From the NCBI RefSeq assembly GCF_021147775.1, contig NZ_JAGTPK010000003.1, positions 1 to 64,000 on the forward strand: DNA of 64,000 nucleotides, given 5' to 3'. Origin of the DNA: Pseudomonas californiensis. GTDB lineage: Bacteria; Pseudomonadota; Gammaproteobacteria; Pseudomonadales; Pseudomonadaceae. The position numbers were made by a program, and so were the translations under genes. Below are positions 45,703-54,742 of this stretch, piece after piece (within the stretch, counting starts at the first letter, position 1; every line of letters starts with the position of its first letter). Under the pieces are notes generated by a model, which saw only the letters and a list, made by a program, of their open reading frames with translations, did not search any database and was not told the DNA's origin.

Positions 45703-46284
45703 TTACAAGACCACGTTACGCACAAAACGCAACGTGACAGCGCCTTCGTTGCAGTAACGGTGAGGCTGGCTGCTGGGGAACATGAAAAACTCGCCGGGGC
45801 CCAGGTGCCGGGTCGCAACGGCATCGGCAAAACGAATGGTCAGATGCCCTTCGACCACATACACCTGCTCGCTCCAGCCTTCAGGATCGGCATCCGAGGC
45901 ATAGACATCGCCCGGTTCCAGGCAGAACTCCCACAGTTCGACTTCCCGGCGGGCGTCAGCCTTGGCCAGCAACACCGCTTTGCTGCCAGGGATCGTACCT
46001 GCCCAGGCCAGTTCATTGATACGGCTGTGGTCACGAATTTCAGGGGCTTGTATCAAATCGCTGAAGGCAACGTTCAGCGCCTCCGCGACCCGATCAAGGG
46101 TGGCCAGGCTGACGTTCTTTTCCCCGGCTTCGATCGCGACCAGCATGCGCCTGCTCACGCCGGACTTTTCCGAAAGTCCTGTCTGACTGAGGTTCGCGGC
46201 ATTGCGCAACCGGCGCACGTTCTGGCTGACGTGCTGCAGCACTGGCGCACGTTGAGAATTTTCTTTGACCATGAGGGTGCTCAT
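45703..46284 (-). CDS. XRE-family regulator with C-terminal cupin domain
   Basis: A 193-residue regulator: N-terminal helix-turn-helix (about 18-72; LSQTGLSEKSGVSRRMLVAI) and a small cupin barrel (about 115-190; GDVYASDADPEGWSEQVYVV, then PGEFFMFPSSQPHRY). Members often repress a divergent or downstream catabolic or export gene and sense a small ligand in the cupin. Here it is divergent from an EamA exporter, with 92 bp between the start codons, so control of that exporter is the simplest reading. Start at 46284 (MSTLMVK) or 46272. Confidence 0.85.
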   Translation of the reverse strand: MSTLMVKENSQRAPVLQHVSQNVRRLRNAANLSQTGLSEKSGVSRRMLVAIEAGEKNVSLATLDRVAEALNVAFSDLIQAPEIRDHSRINELAWAGTIPGSKAVLLAKADARREVELWEFCLEPGDVYASDADPEGWSEQVYVVEGHLTIRFADAVATRHLGPGEFFMFPSSQPHRYCNEGAVTLRFVRNVVL

Positions 46285-46376
46285 CTGAATCACTTGCGCA
46301 CTATACTGCACACTTTTACGACGCCATTGTGTGTCGACCCTATTACCGCCCGCAAGGCCCAGTACCCGGAACCTCC

Positions 46377-47300
46377 ATGAAGTCAATCAGCCGGACACCT
46401 CGAATCAGTAAAGCAGAATTGGTTTTGATCCTGATCACCATGCTCTGGTGCGGTACTTTCATACTGGTGCAGCATGCCATGACGGTCAGCGGGCCGATGT
46501 TTTTTGTCGGCCTGCGCTTTGCCGCTGCGGCGCTGATAGTAGCGCTGTTCTCGCTGAACGTCCTGCGCAGCCTGACCTTGCTCGAAGTAAAAGCCGGTGT
46601 GCTGATCGGTGCTGCGATCATGTTGGGGTATGGGCTGCAGACCATCGGCCTGCAAACCATTCCCAGCAGCCAGTCGGCCTTTATTACAGCGCTCTATGTG
46701 CCTTTCGTGCCGCTGCTGCAATGGCTGGTGCTGGGACGGCGGCCGGGGTTGATGCCAACACTGGGCATCGCCCTGGCGTTTACAGGGCTGATGCTGGTGT
46801 GTGGCATACAAGGCGCATCGCTGCAGTTCAATGCCGGCGAAATCGCGACATTGATCAGTGCAGTGGCCATTGCTGCCGAAATCATCATGATCAGCGCTTA
46901 TGCTGGCAAGGTGGATGTGCGCCGTGTGACTGTCGTGCAGTTGGCAACCGCCTCTGTCCTGGCTTTTTTGATGATTGTGCCGACCGATGAGCGACTGCCG
47001 GACTTCTCCTGGCTGCTGCTGGTCACCGCTATCGGGCTCGGTGTGATGAGCGCTGTGATTCAGGTCGCCATGAACTGGGCACAGAAAAGCGTCTCTCCGA
47101 CACGTGCAACTGTTATCTATGCGGGTGAACCCGTGTGGGCGGGCATTGTCGGACGACTGGCAGGTGAGCGCTTGCCAGGTCTGGCCCTGCTGGGCGCAGC
47201 CCTGATTGTGGCAGGTGTGATTGTCAGTGAAATGAAGCGCCGCCCTCAGCCGGTGGAACAGACCCGTGCTGACGAAGACGAGGTGAGAAAACTGGACTGA
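46377..47300 (+). CDS. EamA/DMT-family exporter
   Basis: A 307-residue inner-membrane protein with ten helices in two EamA repeats (about 10-135 and 150-285). Marks: LILITMLWCGTFILVQHAM (about 15-33) and GLQTIGLQTIPSSQSAFITA (about 85-104), followed by LYVPFVPLLQW. Substrate unknown, possibly an amino acid or drug. ATG 46377 gives a normal N-terminus; in-frame codons from 46329 overlap the divergent regulator's promoter. Likely regulated by the XRE/cupin protein. Confidence 0.86.
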   Translation: MKSISRTPRISKAELVLILITMLWCGTFILVQHAMTVSGPMFFVGLRFAAAALIVALFSLNVLRSLTLLEVKAGVLIGAAIMLGYGLQTIGLQTIPSSQSAFITALYVPFVPLLQWLVLGRRPGLMPTLGIALAFTGLMLVCGIQGASLQFNAGEIATLISAVAIAAEIIMISAYAGKVDVRRVTVVQLATASVLAFLMIVPTDERLPDFSWLLLVTAIGLGVMSAVIQVAMNWAQKSVSPTRATVIYAGEPVWAGIVGRLAGERLPGLALLGAALIVAGVIVSEMKRRPQPVEQTRADEDEVRKLD

Positions 47301-47363
47301 ATGTCGAGGTTTGCCATCGGGTCATGGCACATTGGGCTTTGCTCGTTTATTGCTGCGGTCGCA

Positions 47364-47420
47364 CCAGACACTTTTTGTAGGAAATTTGAAAAACTGACCC
47401 TTTGGTATTGAAGTGTCTGG
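47364..47420 (+). promoter_or_regulatory. Long inverted repeat upstream of the mrp operon
   Basis: Perfect 10-bp arms CCAGACACTT (47364-47373) and AAGTGTCTGG (47411-47420) separated by 37 bp, ending 39 bp before the mrpA ATG. The size suggests two operator half-sites for a dimeric or looping regulator, or a stem that sequesters leader RNA. The intervening DNA is AT-rich and may hold the promoter. Confidence 0.5.
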
Positions 47421-47459
47421 CACGTATGATGCTTGATATTTCCCGCAGATTAGAAGCCT

Positions 47460-50378
47460 ATGTCCCTGATAGTTCTACTGCTTCTGCCCTTCATAGGCAG
47501 CTGTCTGGCGGCAATTTTGCCGCATAACGCACGTAACGCAGAATCTCTTCTTGCCGGGCTTGTGGCGCTGATCGGCGCGGTCCAGATGGCGCTGTGGTTT
47601 CCACAGATCGCTGACGGCGGCGTGATCCGCGAAGAATATTTCTGGCTGCCGAGCCTGGGACTGAATTTCGTACTGCGTGTCGATGGTTTCGCCTGGCTGT
47701 TCTCCATGCTGGTGCTGGGTATCGGCGCACTCGTTGCGCTGTACGCCCGCTACTACATGTCGCCGGACGATCCTGTACCGCGCTTTTTCTCGTTCTTCCT
47801 GGCGTTCATGGGCGCAATGCTCGGGCTGGTACTGTCCGGCAACCTCATTCAAATCGTCTTTTTCTGGGAATTGACCAGTGTCTTCTCGTTCCTGCTGATC
47901 GGCTACTGGCACCACCGCGCAGATGCGCGACGCGGCGCCTACATGGCGTTGATGGTGACCGGTGCAGGCGGCCTGGCCTTGCTCGCGGGGATGATGATCC
48001 TCGGTCACGTGGTGGGCAGTTACGACCTGGACCGCGTGCGGGCTTCCGGTGACGCAATCCGCGCGCATGCGCTCTACCCTGTCCTGCTGACCCTGATCCT
48101 GATCGGGGCGCTGAGCAAAAGCGCCCAGTTTCCTTTCCACTTCTGGCTGCCCCACGCCATGGCGGCGCCGACGCCGGTGTCCGCCTATCTGCATTCGGCC
48201 ACCATGGTCAAGGCTGGTGTGTTCCTCATGGCTCGGCTATGGCCCGCCCTGTCAGGCACCGAACAATGGTTCTGGATCGTCAGCGGCGCGGGGGCCTGCA
48301 CCCTTATTCTCGGTGCCTACGCGGCGATCTTCCAGAATGACCTGAAGGGCTTGCTGGCTTACTCGACCATCAGCCATCTGGGCCTGATCACCCTGCTGCT
48401 GGGCCTGAACAGTCCGCTGGCGGCCGTTGCTGCAGTGTTCCACATCCTTAACCATGCAACCTTCAAAGCCTCGCTGTTCATGGCGGCAGGCATCATCGAC
48501 CACGAAAGCGGGACGCGAGACATTCAGCGCCTGAGCGGACTGATAAGGCTGTTGCCCTATACCGCAACGCTGGCCATGGTTGCCAGCGCCTCGATGGCGG
48601 GCGTACCGTTGCTCAACGGCTTTCTGTCCAAAGAGATGTTCTTCGCCGAAACCGTATTCATCTCCGCCACCACTTGGGTAGAGATCGCCTTGCCGGTGGT
48701 AGCGACAATCGCCGGGGTGTTCAGCGTCGCGTACTCGTTGCGCTTCACGGTAGATGTGTTCTTCGGCCCGGCGGCCAAAGACCTGCCCCACATGCCGCAT
48801 GAGCCACCGCGCTGGATGCGAGCTCCGGTCGAGCTGCTGGTGCTGACCTGCCTGGTGGTGGGCATCTTCCCCGCTCAGTCAGTCGCACCGCTGCTGGCTG
48901 CAGCCGCACAGCCGGTGGTAGGTGGCAACCTGCCAGTCTACAGCCTGGCAATCTGGCACGGCTGGAACGCCCCGATGATCATGAGCCTGGTGGCCATGGG
49001 CGGCGGCATACTTCTTTACCTGCTGCTGCGCAACTCGCTCAAAACTGAACGGTTCGCCGTGCCGCCGCTGGTAGGCCAGCTCAACGGCAAACGCATTTTC
49101 GAACGCAGCCTGGTAGTCATGATGCACTGGGCGCGCCGCTTCGAGGGTAAAGTCAGCACGCGTCGCTTGCAGCCCCAACTGTTCCTGTTGGTGTTGGCGG
49201 CGGTGCTGGGTGGCTTCATTCCGATGTACTTCAATGGCCTGACCTGGGGTGATCGTCCGAAGATCCCTGGCTCCGGGGTCTTCGTCACCTTGTGGCTGAT
49301 CGCTATTGCCTGTGCACTGGGCGCAGCCTGGCAAGGCAAATACCACCGACTGGCCGCGTTGGTCATGGTCAGTGTGTGCGGCTTGATGACCTGCATAACA
49401 TTTGTCTGGTTCTCGGCACCGGACCTTGCATTGACTCAGTTGGTCGTCGAGGTGGTAACCACCGTACTGATTCTGTTGGGTCTGCGCTGGCTGCCACGCC
49501 GCAACGAGAACGTCGCACCTGTCAGCGCTCGCCTGCGGGCGCGGACTCGTCGTATTCGGGACTTCGCGCTGTCGGTCATAGTGGGTGTCGGGATGGCGGT
49601 GCTGTCCTACGCCATGCTTACGCGCCAGACTCCCAACGCCATCTCGTCCTTCTACCTGAGCCGCGCCCTGCCTGAAGGCGGCGGCACGAATGTGGTCAAC
49701 GTGATGCTCGTGGACTTCCGGGCATTCGATACTTTCGGTGAAATCACGGTACTGGCGGCGGTGGCCCTCACAGTGTTCGCGTTGTTACGTCGTTTCAGGC
49801 CGCCCAAAGAAAGCATAGCCCTGCCCGCTCAACAGCGGTTGTTGGCTCGGGACGTGGTCACTGACCTGATCAACCCACGCAGCGCGAGCGACACAGCGCT
49901 GGGTTTCATGATGGTGCCCGCCGTGCTGGTGCGTCTGCTGTTGCCCATCGCGTTCATCGTCTCGATGTATCTGTTTGTTCGTGGCCATAACCAGCCGGGC
50001 GGCGGCTTCGTTGCCGGTCTGGTGATGTCGGTGGCGTTCCTGTTGCAATACATGGTCGCGGGTACGCAGTGGGTCGAGGCGCAAATGAGCCTGCGACCGT
50101 TGCGCTGGATGGGCACAGGGTTGTTGTGTGCGGTACTCACCGGTTCGGGTGCCATGGCGCTGGGTTATCCGTTCATGACCACCCACACCGCCCACGTGAA
50201 TCTGCCGATTTTCGGCGACATTCACATCGCCAGCGCGCTGTTTTTTGACGTTGGGGTTTATGCGGTGGTAGTTGGCGCAACGCTGCTGATTCTGACCGCG
50301 CTGGCTCACCAGTCCGTGCGCAGCCATCGACCTACGCTGCTGCCAAAGCCTGTCGCCAACCCACAAGGAGCCCTCTGA
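47460..50378 (+). CDS. mrpA: Mrp Na+(K+)/H+ antiporter subunit A (A/B fusion)
   Basis: Largest subunit of the multi-gene cation/proton antiporter, 972 residues. The NuoL-like half carries the conserved glutamate in IVFFWELTSVFSFLLIGYW near 140, the lysine in GALSKSAQFPFHFWLPHAM near 220 and LHSATMVKAGVFL near 243. The C-terminal 170 residues (RLLLPIAFIVSMYLFVRGHN, then GGGFVAGLVMSVAFLLQYM) correspond to MrpB, so A and B are fused, as in group 2 operons of proteobacteria. Complex I-like proton pathway. First of six overlapping genes. Symbols mnhA, phaA or shaA are equivalent. Confidence 0.93.
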   Translation: MSLIVLLLLPFIGSCLAAILPHNARNAESLLAGLVALIGAVQMALWFPQIADGGVIREEYFWLPSLGLNFVLRVDGFAWLFSMLVLGIGALVALYARYYMSPDDPVPRFFSFFLAFMGAMLGLVLSGNLIQIVFFWELTSVFSFLLIGYWHHRADARRGAYMALMVTGAGGLALLAGMMILGHVVGSYDLDRVRASGDAIRAHALYPVLLTLILIGALSKSAQFPFHFWLPHAMAAPTPVSAYLHSATMVKAGVFLMARLWPALSGTEQWFWIVSGAGACTLILGAYAAIFQNDLKGLLAYSTISHLGLITLLLGLNSPLAAVAAVFHILNHATFKASLFMAAGIIDHESGTRDIQRLSGLIRLLPYTATLAMVASASMAGVPLLNGFLSKEMFFAETVFISATTWVEIALPVVATIAGVFSVAYSLRFTVDVFFGPAAKDLPHMPHEPPRWMRAPVELLVLTCLVVGIFPAQSVAPLLAAAAQPVVGGNLPVYSLAIWHGWNAPMIMSLVAMGGGILLYLLLRNSLKTERFAVPPLVGQLNGKRIFERSLVVMMHWARRFEGKVSTRRLQPQLFLLVLAAVLGGFIPMYFNGLTWGDRPKIPGSGVFVTLWLIAIACALGAAWQGKYHRLAALVMVSVCGLMTCITFVWFSAPDLALTQLVVEVVTTVLILLGLRWLPRRNENVAPVSARLRARTRRIRDFALSVIVGVGMAVLSYAMLTRQTPNAISSFYLSRALPEGGGTNVVNVMLVDFRAFDTFGEITVLAAVALTVFALLRRFRPPKESIALPAQQRLLARDVVTDLINPRSASDTALGFMMVPAVLVRLLLPIAFIVSMYLFVRGHNQPGGGFVAGLVMSVAFLLQYMVAGTQWVEAQMSLRPLRWMGTGLLCAVLTGSGAMALGYPFMTTHTAHVNLPIFGDIHIASALFFDVGVYAVVVGATLLILTALAHQSVRSHRPTLLPKPVANPQGAL

Positions 50379-50722
50379 TGGAAGAAGTCATCGCAGTTGC
50401 CATCGGCGTACTGGCCGCCTCCGGTGTCTGGCTGATGCTCAGACCCCGTACCTTTCAGGTCGTGATGGGCCTGTGCTTGTTGTCCTATGGCGTGAATCTG
50501 TTCATTTTCAGCATGGGCAGCCTGTTCATCGGTAAAGAACCCATCATCAAGGATGGCGTTCCTCAGGACCTGCTCAATTACACCGACCCATTGCCCCAGG
50601 CACTGGTACTTACCGCCATTGTAATCAGCTTCGCCATGACCGCACTGTTTCTGGTGGTGCTGCTGGCGTCCCGGGGCCTCACAGGTACCGACCACGTTGA
50701 TGGCAGGGAGCCCAGGGCATGA
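50378..50722 (+). CDS. mrpC: Mrp antiporter subunit C (NuoK-like)
   Basis: A 114-residue membrane protein with three helices, homologous to NuoK: VVMGLCLLSYGVNLFIFSMG (about 29-48) is the core motif and QALVLTAIVISFAMTALFLV (about 71-90) the last helix. TGATG overlap with mrpA and ATGA overlap with mrpD indicate strictly coupled translation. Confidence 0.92.
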   Translation: MEEVIAVAIGVLAASGVWLMLRPRTFQVVMGLCLLSYGVNLFIFSMGSLFIGKEPIIKDGVPQDLLNYTDPLPQALVLTAIVISFAMTALFLVVLLASRGLTGTDHVDGREPRA

Positions 50723-52404
50723 GTTGGTTGAATCAACTGATCATCGCGCCGATTCTCCTGCCATTGCTGACCGCCGGGCTTTTGTTGTGGCTGGGCGAAA
50801 AACGTCGACCGCTCAAAGGGCGGATCAACCTGTTCTCTAGCATGTTGGGGCTGGGCATCAGCGTCGTACTGATGATGGGCGTTCAGCACAGCGGCAGCAG
50901 TGGCTCGATTGGCGTCTACCTGCCAGGCAACTGGGGTGTGCCTTACGGCATCGTGCTGGTGGTGGACCACCTGTCGGCATTGATGATGGTACTGACCGGC
51001 ATCATTGGTGTCTGCGCCCTGACGTTCGCGCTTGCCCGCTGGGACAGGGCCGGGGCCAGCTTTCATGCGTTGTTCCAGATCCAGTTGATGGGTTTGTACG
51101 GCGCCTTCCTGACCGCAGACCTGTTCAATCTGTTTGTGTTCTTCGAAGTGCTGCTGGCAGCCTCTTACGGATTGATGCTGCATGGCTCGGGGCGCGCTCG
51201 AGTGTCGGCAGGCCTGCATTACATTTCGATCAATCTGCTCGCCTCCTCACTGTTTCTGATCGGCGCGGCGCTGATCTACGGCGTGACCGGCACCCTCAAC
51301 TTTGCCGACCTGGCGATCAAGATTCCGCAGGTATCGGAAGCCGATCAAGGCTTGCTGCACGCCGGCGCGGCCATTCTGGCCACAGCATTTCTGGCCAAAG
51401 CCGGTATGTGGCCCTTGAATTTCTGGCTGGTTCCCGCCTACTCCTCGGCCAGCGCGCCGGTAGCAGCCATGTTCGCGATCATGACCAAGGTCGGTGTCTA
51501 CACCCTCCTGCGCCTATGGACGCTGCTGTTCTCGGGACAAGCCGGGGCCTCGGCGTTTTTTGGCGGAGACTGGCTGATATACGGCGGCATGGCGACGATT
51601 TTTACAGCAGCCATCGCGATCATTGCAGCCCAGCGGCTGGAGCGGCTGGCGAGCCTGAGCATTCTGGTGTCAGCGGGCATTCTGCTGTCATCCATTGGTT
51701 TCGCGCAGCCCAGCCTGACGTCAGGCGCGCTGTTTTATCTGGTCAGCTCGACCCTGGCGCTCAGCGCGATGTTTTTGCTGGGAGAGCTGATCGAGCGTTC
51801 GCGCTCGGCCAACGAAATCCCACTGGAAGAGGACGTCGACCAGTTGCCACGCACGCTGGAATCCCTGCATCCGCCACCTGGCACCAACCTGGATGACGAG
51901 CAGAAAGCTGTGGTGGGACAGGTCATTCCGATCACCATGGCGTTTCTGGGGTTGAGTTTTGTAGTGTGCGCACTTCTGATCATTGGTATGCCGCCACTTT
52001 CCGGTTTCATTGGCAAGCTGACGCTGCTCAGCGCGCTACTCAATCCGCTGGGGCTGGATGTGGCTCAGGATGAAGCGCTCTCAACGCCCGCCTGGATGCT
52101 GGTCAGCCTGCTGATCTTCTCCGGGTTGGCATCGCTGATTGCGTTCTCCCGACTCGGCACGCAGCGCTTCTGGACCCCACACGAGCGTCCTTCGCCCTTA
52201 TTGCGCCGCAACGAGTGCCTGCCGATCCTGATTCTGCTTGGCCTTTGCGTCGCGCTGACCTTCAAGGCGGAACCATTGCTGCGCTATACCCAGGACACCG
52301 CGGCTGCCCTGCATGAGCCAAAGCAATACGTGCAATCGGTGCTGGCGACGCGTCCCATTCAAGGCCCGAACAGCGAGGCGGGCACGCCGGAGGTGCAACC
52401 ATGA
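50719..52404 (+). CDS. mrpD: Mrp antiporter subunit D (NuoN/M-like)
   Basis: A 561-residue subunit with about 14 helices, related to the antiporter-like NuoM/NuoN subunits of complex I. Key motifs are FNLFVFFEVLLAASYGLML (about 135-153) with the conserved Glu, AFLAKAGMWPLNFWLVPAYS (about 223-242) with the conserved Lys, and FAIMTKVGVYTLLRLWTL near 253. An acidic, Pro-rich loop (about 360-400; EEDVDQLPRTLESLHPPPG) is longer than usual. Essential for ion exchange together with MrpA. Confidence 0.92.
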   Translation: MSWLNQLIIAPILLPLLTAGLLLWLGEKRRPLKGRINLFSSMLGLGISVVLMMGVQHSGSSGSIGVYLPGNWGVPYGIVLVVDHLSALMMVLTGIIGVCALTFALARWDRAGASFHALFQIQLMGLYGAFLTADLFNLFVFFEVLLAASYGLMLHGSGRARVSAGLHYISINLLASSLFLIGAALIYGVTGTLNFADLAIKIPQVSEADQGLLHAGAAILATAFLAKAGMWPLNFWLVPAYSSASAPVAAMFAIMTKVGVYTLLRLWTLLFSGQAGASAFFGGDWLIYGGMATIFTAAIAIIAAQRLERLASLSILVSAGILLSSIGFAQPSLTSGALFYLVSSTLALSAMFLLGELIERSRSANEIPLEEDVDQLPRTLESLHPPPGTNLDDEQKAVVGQVIPITMAFLGLSFVVCALLIIGMPPLSGFIGKLTLLSALLNPLGLDVAQDEALSTPAWMLVSLLIFSGLASLIAFSRLGTQRFWTPHERPSPLLRRNECLPILILLGLCVALTFKAEPLLRYTQDTAAALHEPKQYVQSVLATRPIQGPNSEAGTPEVQP

Positions 52405-52889
52405 GACGCCTGTTTCCTGCTCCGTTGTTGTCTCTGGCGCTCTGGATCCTGTGGCTGGTGCTCAACCTGTCAGTGAGCCCAGGTCATATATTGCTGGGGG
52501 CGGTGCTCGGCTTTCTGGCGCCGTGGCTGATGAAACCGTTACGTCCCTTGCCTGTGCGCATTCGCAAGCCGGGCACCATTCTCAAGTTTTTCCTCATGGT
52601 AGGGCGTGACGTGGTGACGTCCAACTTCCAGGTTGGCCTCAGCGTGCTGCGACTCAAAAGCCGCCCACCTCGCTCGGCATTCGTAAGAGTGCCACTGGAT
52701 CTGCGCGACGCACACGGCCTCGCCGCACTGGCGATGGTGACGACGGTGGTGCCTGGTACAGTCTGGTCAGAGCTGGCACTTGATCGCAGCGTGCTGCTGA
52801 TACACGTCTTTGATCTGGAGGATGAGGCGCAATTCATCGAACACTTCAAGGACACCTATGAGCGCCCTCTGATGGAGATCTTTCAATGA
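52401..52889 (+). CDS. mrpE: Mrp antiporter subunit E
   Basis: A 162-residue small subunit: two N-terminal helices (LSLALWILWLVLNLSVSPGH, then LLGAVLGFLAPWLM) followed by a cytosolic domain with the family motif VVPGTVWSELALDRSVLLIH (about 117-136). ATGA overlaps on both sides. Needed for full activity in studied systems, with an unclear structural role. Confidence 0.9.
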   Translation: MRRLFPAPLLSLALWILWLVLNLSVSPGHILLGAVLGFLAPWLMKPLRPLPVRIRKPGTILKFFLMVGRDVVTSNFQVGLSVLRLKSRPPRSAFVRVPLDLRDAHGLAALAMVTTVVPGTVWSELALDRSVLLIHVFDLEDEAQFIEHFKDTYERPLMEIFQ

Positions 52890-53164
52890 GTGCCCTGCTC
52901 GACAATGCCATCCTGATCAGCCTCCTGATCTTTGCCCTGGCGATGGTGATTACCCTGATTCGCCTGCTCAAGGGCCCATCGGCCCAGGACCGTGTACTGG
53001 CTCTGGACTATCTGTACATCACGGCGATGCTGATGATGCTGGTACTGGGCATCCGTTATGCGAGCGACACCTATTTCGAGGCCGCGCTGTTGATCGCCCT
53101 GTTCGGCTTTGTCGGATCGTTTGCCCTGGCCAAGTTTCTGTTGCGTGGAGAGGTGATTGAATGA
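52886..53164 (+). CDS. mrpF: Mrp antiporter subunit F
   Basis: A 92-residue protein with three helices; the conserved segment RLLKGPSAQDRVLALDYLYI (about 26-45), with the invariant Asp, identifies MrpF. Followed by AALLIALFGFVGSFALAKFL (about 67-86). Coupled to mrpE and mrpG by four-base overlaps. Confidence 0.9.
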   Translation: MSALLDNAILISLLIFALAMVITLIRLLKGPSAQDRVLALDYLYITAMLMMLVLGIRYASDTYFEAALLIALFGFVGSFALAKFLLRGEVIE

Positions 53165-53541
53165 ACATGCTGCCGACCAACGTGCCCTTCTGGGCAGAAG
53201 TGGTGACCGCCGTACTGTTGATCGCCAGCAGTCTGTTCACCCTGACCGGTGCCATCGGACTGCTGCGCCTGAAGGACTTCTTCCAGCGCATGCACCCGCC
53301 TGCCCTGGCATCGACGCTCGGAGCATGGTGCGTGGCGCTGGCATCAATCGTTTACTTTTCGGCGCTCAAATCCGCGCCGGTTGTGCATGCATGGCTGATA
53401 CCGGTACTACTGGCGATTACCGTCCCGGTCACCACCCTGTTGCTGGCACGCACCGGGCTGTTCCGCAAACGCATGGCGGGCGATGATGTACCTGCGGAAG
53501 TCAGCGGTGGACGTAAAGAAGGTGAATCTGCCGGTGGATAG
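53161..53541 (+). CDS. mrpG: Mrp antiporter subunit G
   Basis: A 126-residue subunit with three helices and the MrpG motif GAIGLLRLKDFFQRMHPPAL (about 28-47). The hydrophilic tail (about 105-126, RKRMAGDDVPAEVSGGRKEG) is cytosolic. Last gene of the operon; its TAG stop lies in the loop of the terminator-like hairpin, so termination and translation stop coincide. Confidence 0.9.
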   Translation: MNMLPTNVPFWAEVVTAVLLIASSLFTLTGAIGLLRLKDFFQRMHPPALASTLGAWCVALASIVYFSALKSAPVVHAWLIPVLLAITVPVTTLLLARTGLFRKRMAGDDVPAEVSGGRKEGESAGG

Positions 53542-53549
53542 CCACCGGC
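53530..53549. terminator. Hairpin ending the mrp operon
   Basis: Perfect stem GCCGGTGG/CCACCGGC with loop ATAG, which contains the mrpG stop codon. The following plus-strand bases (TGTTCCCG) are only weakly T-rich. The gap to the convergent gene is 17 bp, so the hairpin may serve both. Confidence 0.55.
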
Positions 53550-53558
53550 TGTTCCCGC

Positions 53559-54041
53559 TTACTCGCTGGCCTTGAAGGTCAGCTCGCCCTTGCGCCACTT
53601 GGCAGCCTTGCCGGCAGCGGACTTCAGTACTTTGCTCATTCCGGCCATAAGCTGTTCCGTGGCGGCAAATACCATGACCACTGTGTGGCCTTCCTTGAAT
53701 ACGATACCGTGACCTTCAGCAGTGTCGACAAACGCATAATCGCCCAGACCATAAACAGTCAGTTTGATTTCGCGAAACTTCAGTTCAAACTTGCCACCTT
53801 CACGACTCGGCAAAACAGACGCCCGGAAATGATCGCCAACCTTGAGTTCAAGACGCGGTTTGTCATCGACCACAAGGGCGGTTTCGGTATCAATCTCGGC
53901 GATATAAATACTGTCTGCCGCTTGTTCAGTGACATATACGAAGCGGGATTGGAATTGCTTGACCAATTGCGCACGCAAGTCACCGAGCACAAACAAAGCG
54001 TGGGTATCCAGATTACTTACAGCCAAAGTACAAACCCCCAA
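53559..54041 (-). CDS. Conserved-looking hypothetical protein
   Basis: An open frame of 160 codons with good Pseudomonas codon use and a plausible soluble fold rich in beta strands: RFVYVTEQAADSIYIAEIDT (about 33-52), LELKVGDHFRASVLPS near 64, KFELKFREIKLTVYGLGDYA (about 84-103). A basic helix ends it (SKVLKSAAGKAAKWRKGEL). I do not recognise a family and see no signal peptide or TM. The start is uncertain: the first in-frame start codon is TTG 54041 without a good ribosome site, and the frame stays open upstream. It is convergent with mrpG and may be unrelated to it. Confidence 0.6.
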   Translation of the reverse strand: MGVCTLAVSNLDTHALFVLGDLRAQLVKQFQSRFVYVTEQAADSIYIAEIDTETALVVDDKPRLELKVGDHFRASVLPSREGGKFELKFREIKLTVYGLGDYAFVDTAEGHGIVFKEGHTVVMVFAATEQLMAGMSKVLKSAAGKAAKWRKGELTFKASE

Positions 54042-54467
54042 ACGTGATAAATGAAGCTGCCTCTCGATCAGGCAGTTAAAAGTCGTTCATCCGTGTCGCC
54101 GCGTAGTGCGACCCCATACCTTATGACGCTCTGTACGACGCGCAAGACTGCCGCAGTTCGTTACAGGCTGGCGGCGGATTCTACCGGCCAGGACGTCAAC
54201 GGGATATATACCTTTTGTACACAACAATGTCGCCGATGCCTGCACCCGAGCGAATGGCACACGGTGCAGGACCGACAGGAAAGAGGTACTTCCGGTTCCA
54301 CAGCCCACCGTCGAGCAGGCGCGCGACACCCGGAACATATCACTTAACATCCGAATGAAAAAGGCTGGCGCTTCAAGACTGCCAAATGCATCGAACTCTT
54401 GCACGGCGTTGTGACTCCGATAGAAGACCAATGACTGAACGGGGTACGCCCTCGTCGAGGAGATGAC
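54042..54467. other. Intergenic stretch without a recognised gene
   Basis: 426 bp between divergent genes. A plus-strand frame from 54051 to 54347 is open but has no ribosome site, no family resemblance and poor codon use, so it is not called. The word TTTTGTACACAACAATG near 54213 resembles TTTTGTACAACAATC near 58877 and may be a shared operator or promoter element. Confidence 0.3.
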
Positions 54468-54710
54468 ATGGAATTGCCGAACCACACGCTGTCCAACCTG
54501 TTCGAACAATTGGGGCTCGACGCTGACGAGCAAAGCATCGAAGCATTCATTGCCAGACACAGCCTGCCTGACGACGTGAAACTGATCGATGCCGAGTTCT
54601 GGACGCCCCAACAGGCGGGCTTTCTCAAGGAAGAACTGCACGAAGACGCAGAGTGGGCTCCCGTGGTCGACGAGTTGAACGTTCGCCTGCACGAGAAGCC
54701 CGTGTCTTGA
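54468..54710 (+). CDS. DUF2789 family protein
   Basis: An 80-residue acidic protein matching the DUF2789 pattern: MELPNHTLSNLFEQLGLDAD at the N-terminus, ARHSLPDDVKLIDAEFWTPQ (about 29-48), then QAGFLKEELHEDAEWAPVVD (about 48-67). All-helical, soluble, function unknown; widespread in gamma-proteobacteria. GAGGAG five bases before the ATG. Convergent with the Tle1-like gene and ends 32 bp from it; it does not look like a secreted immunity protein. Confidence 0.8.
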   Translation: MELPNHTLSNLFEQLGLDADEQSIEAFIARHSLPDDVKLIDAEFWTPQQAGFLKEELHEDAEWAPVVDELNVRLHEKPVS

Positions 54711-54742
54711 TGCCGGTGCGTGGGCGACTGGCCCACGCTCTG

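Noticed and set aside
44687..45757. Plus-strand open frame of 356 codons
   Set aside because: Antisense to the FAD/NAD(P)-binding gene with its two Rossmann motifs; a shadow.
54051..54347. 98-codon open frame between the hypothetical gene and DUF2789
   Set aside because: No ribosome site, unusual composition (Arg, Ser and Thr rich), no resemblance; likely promoter DNA.
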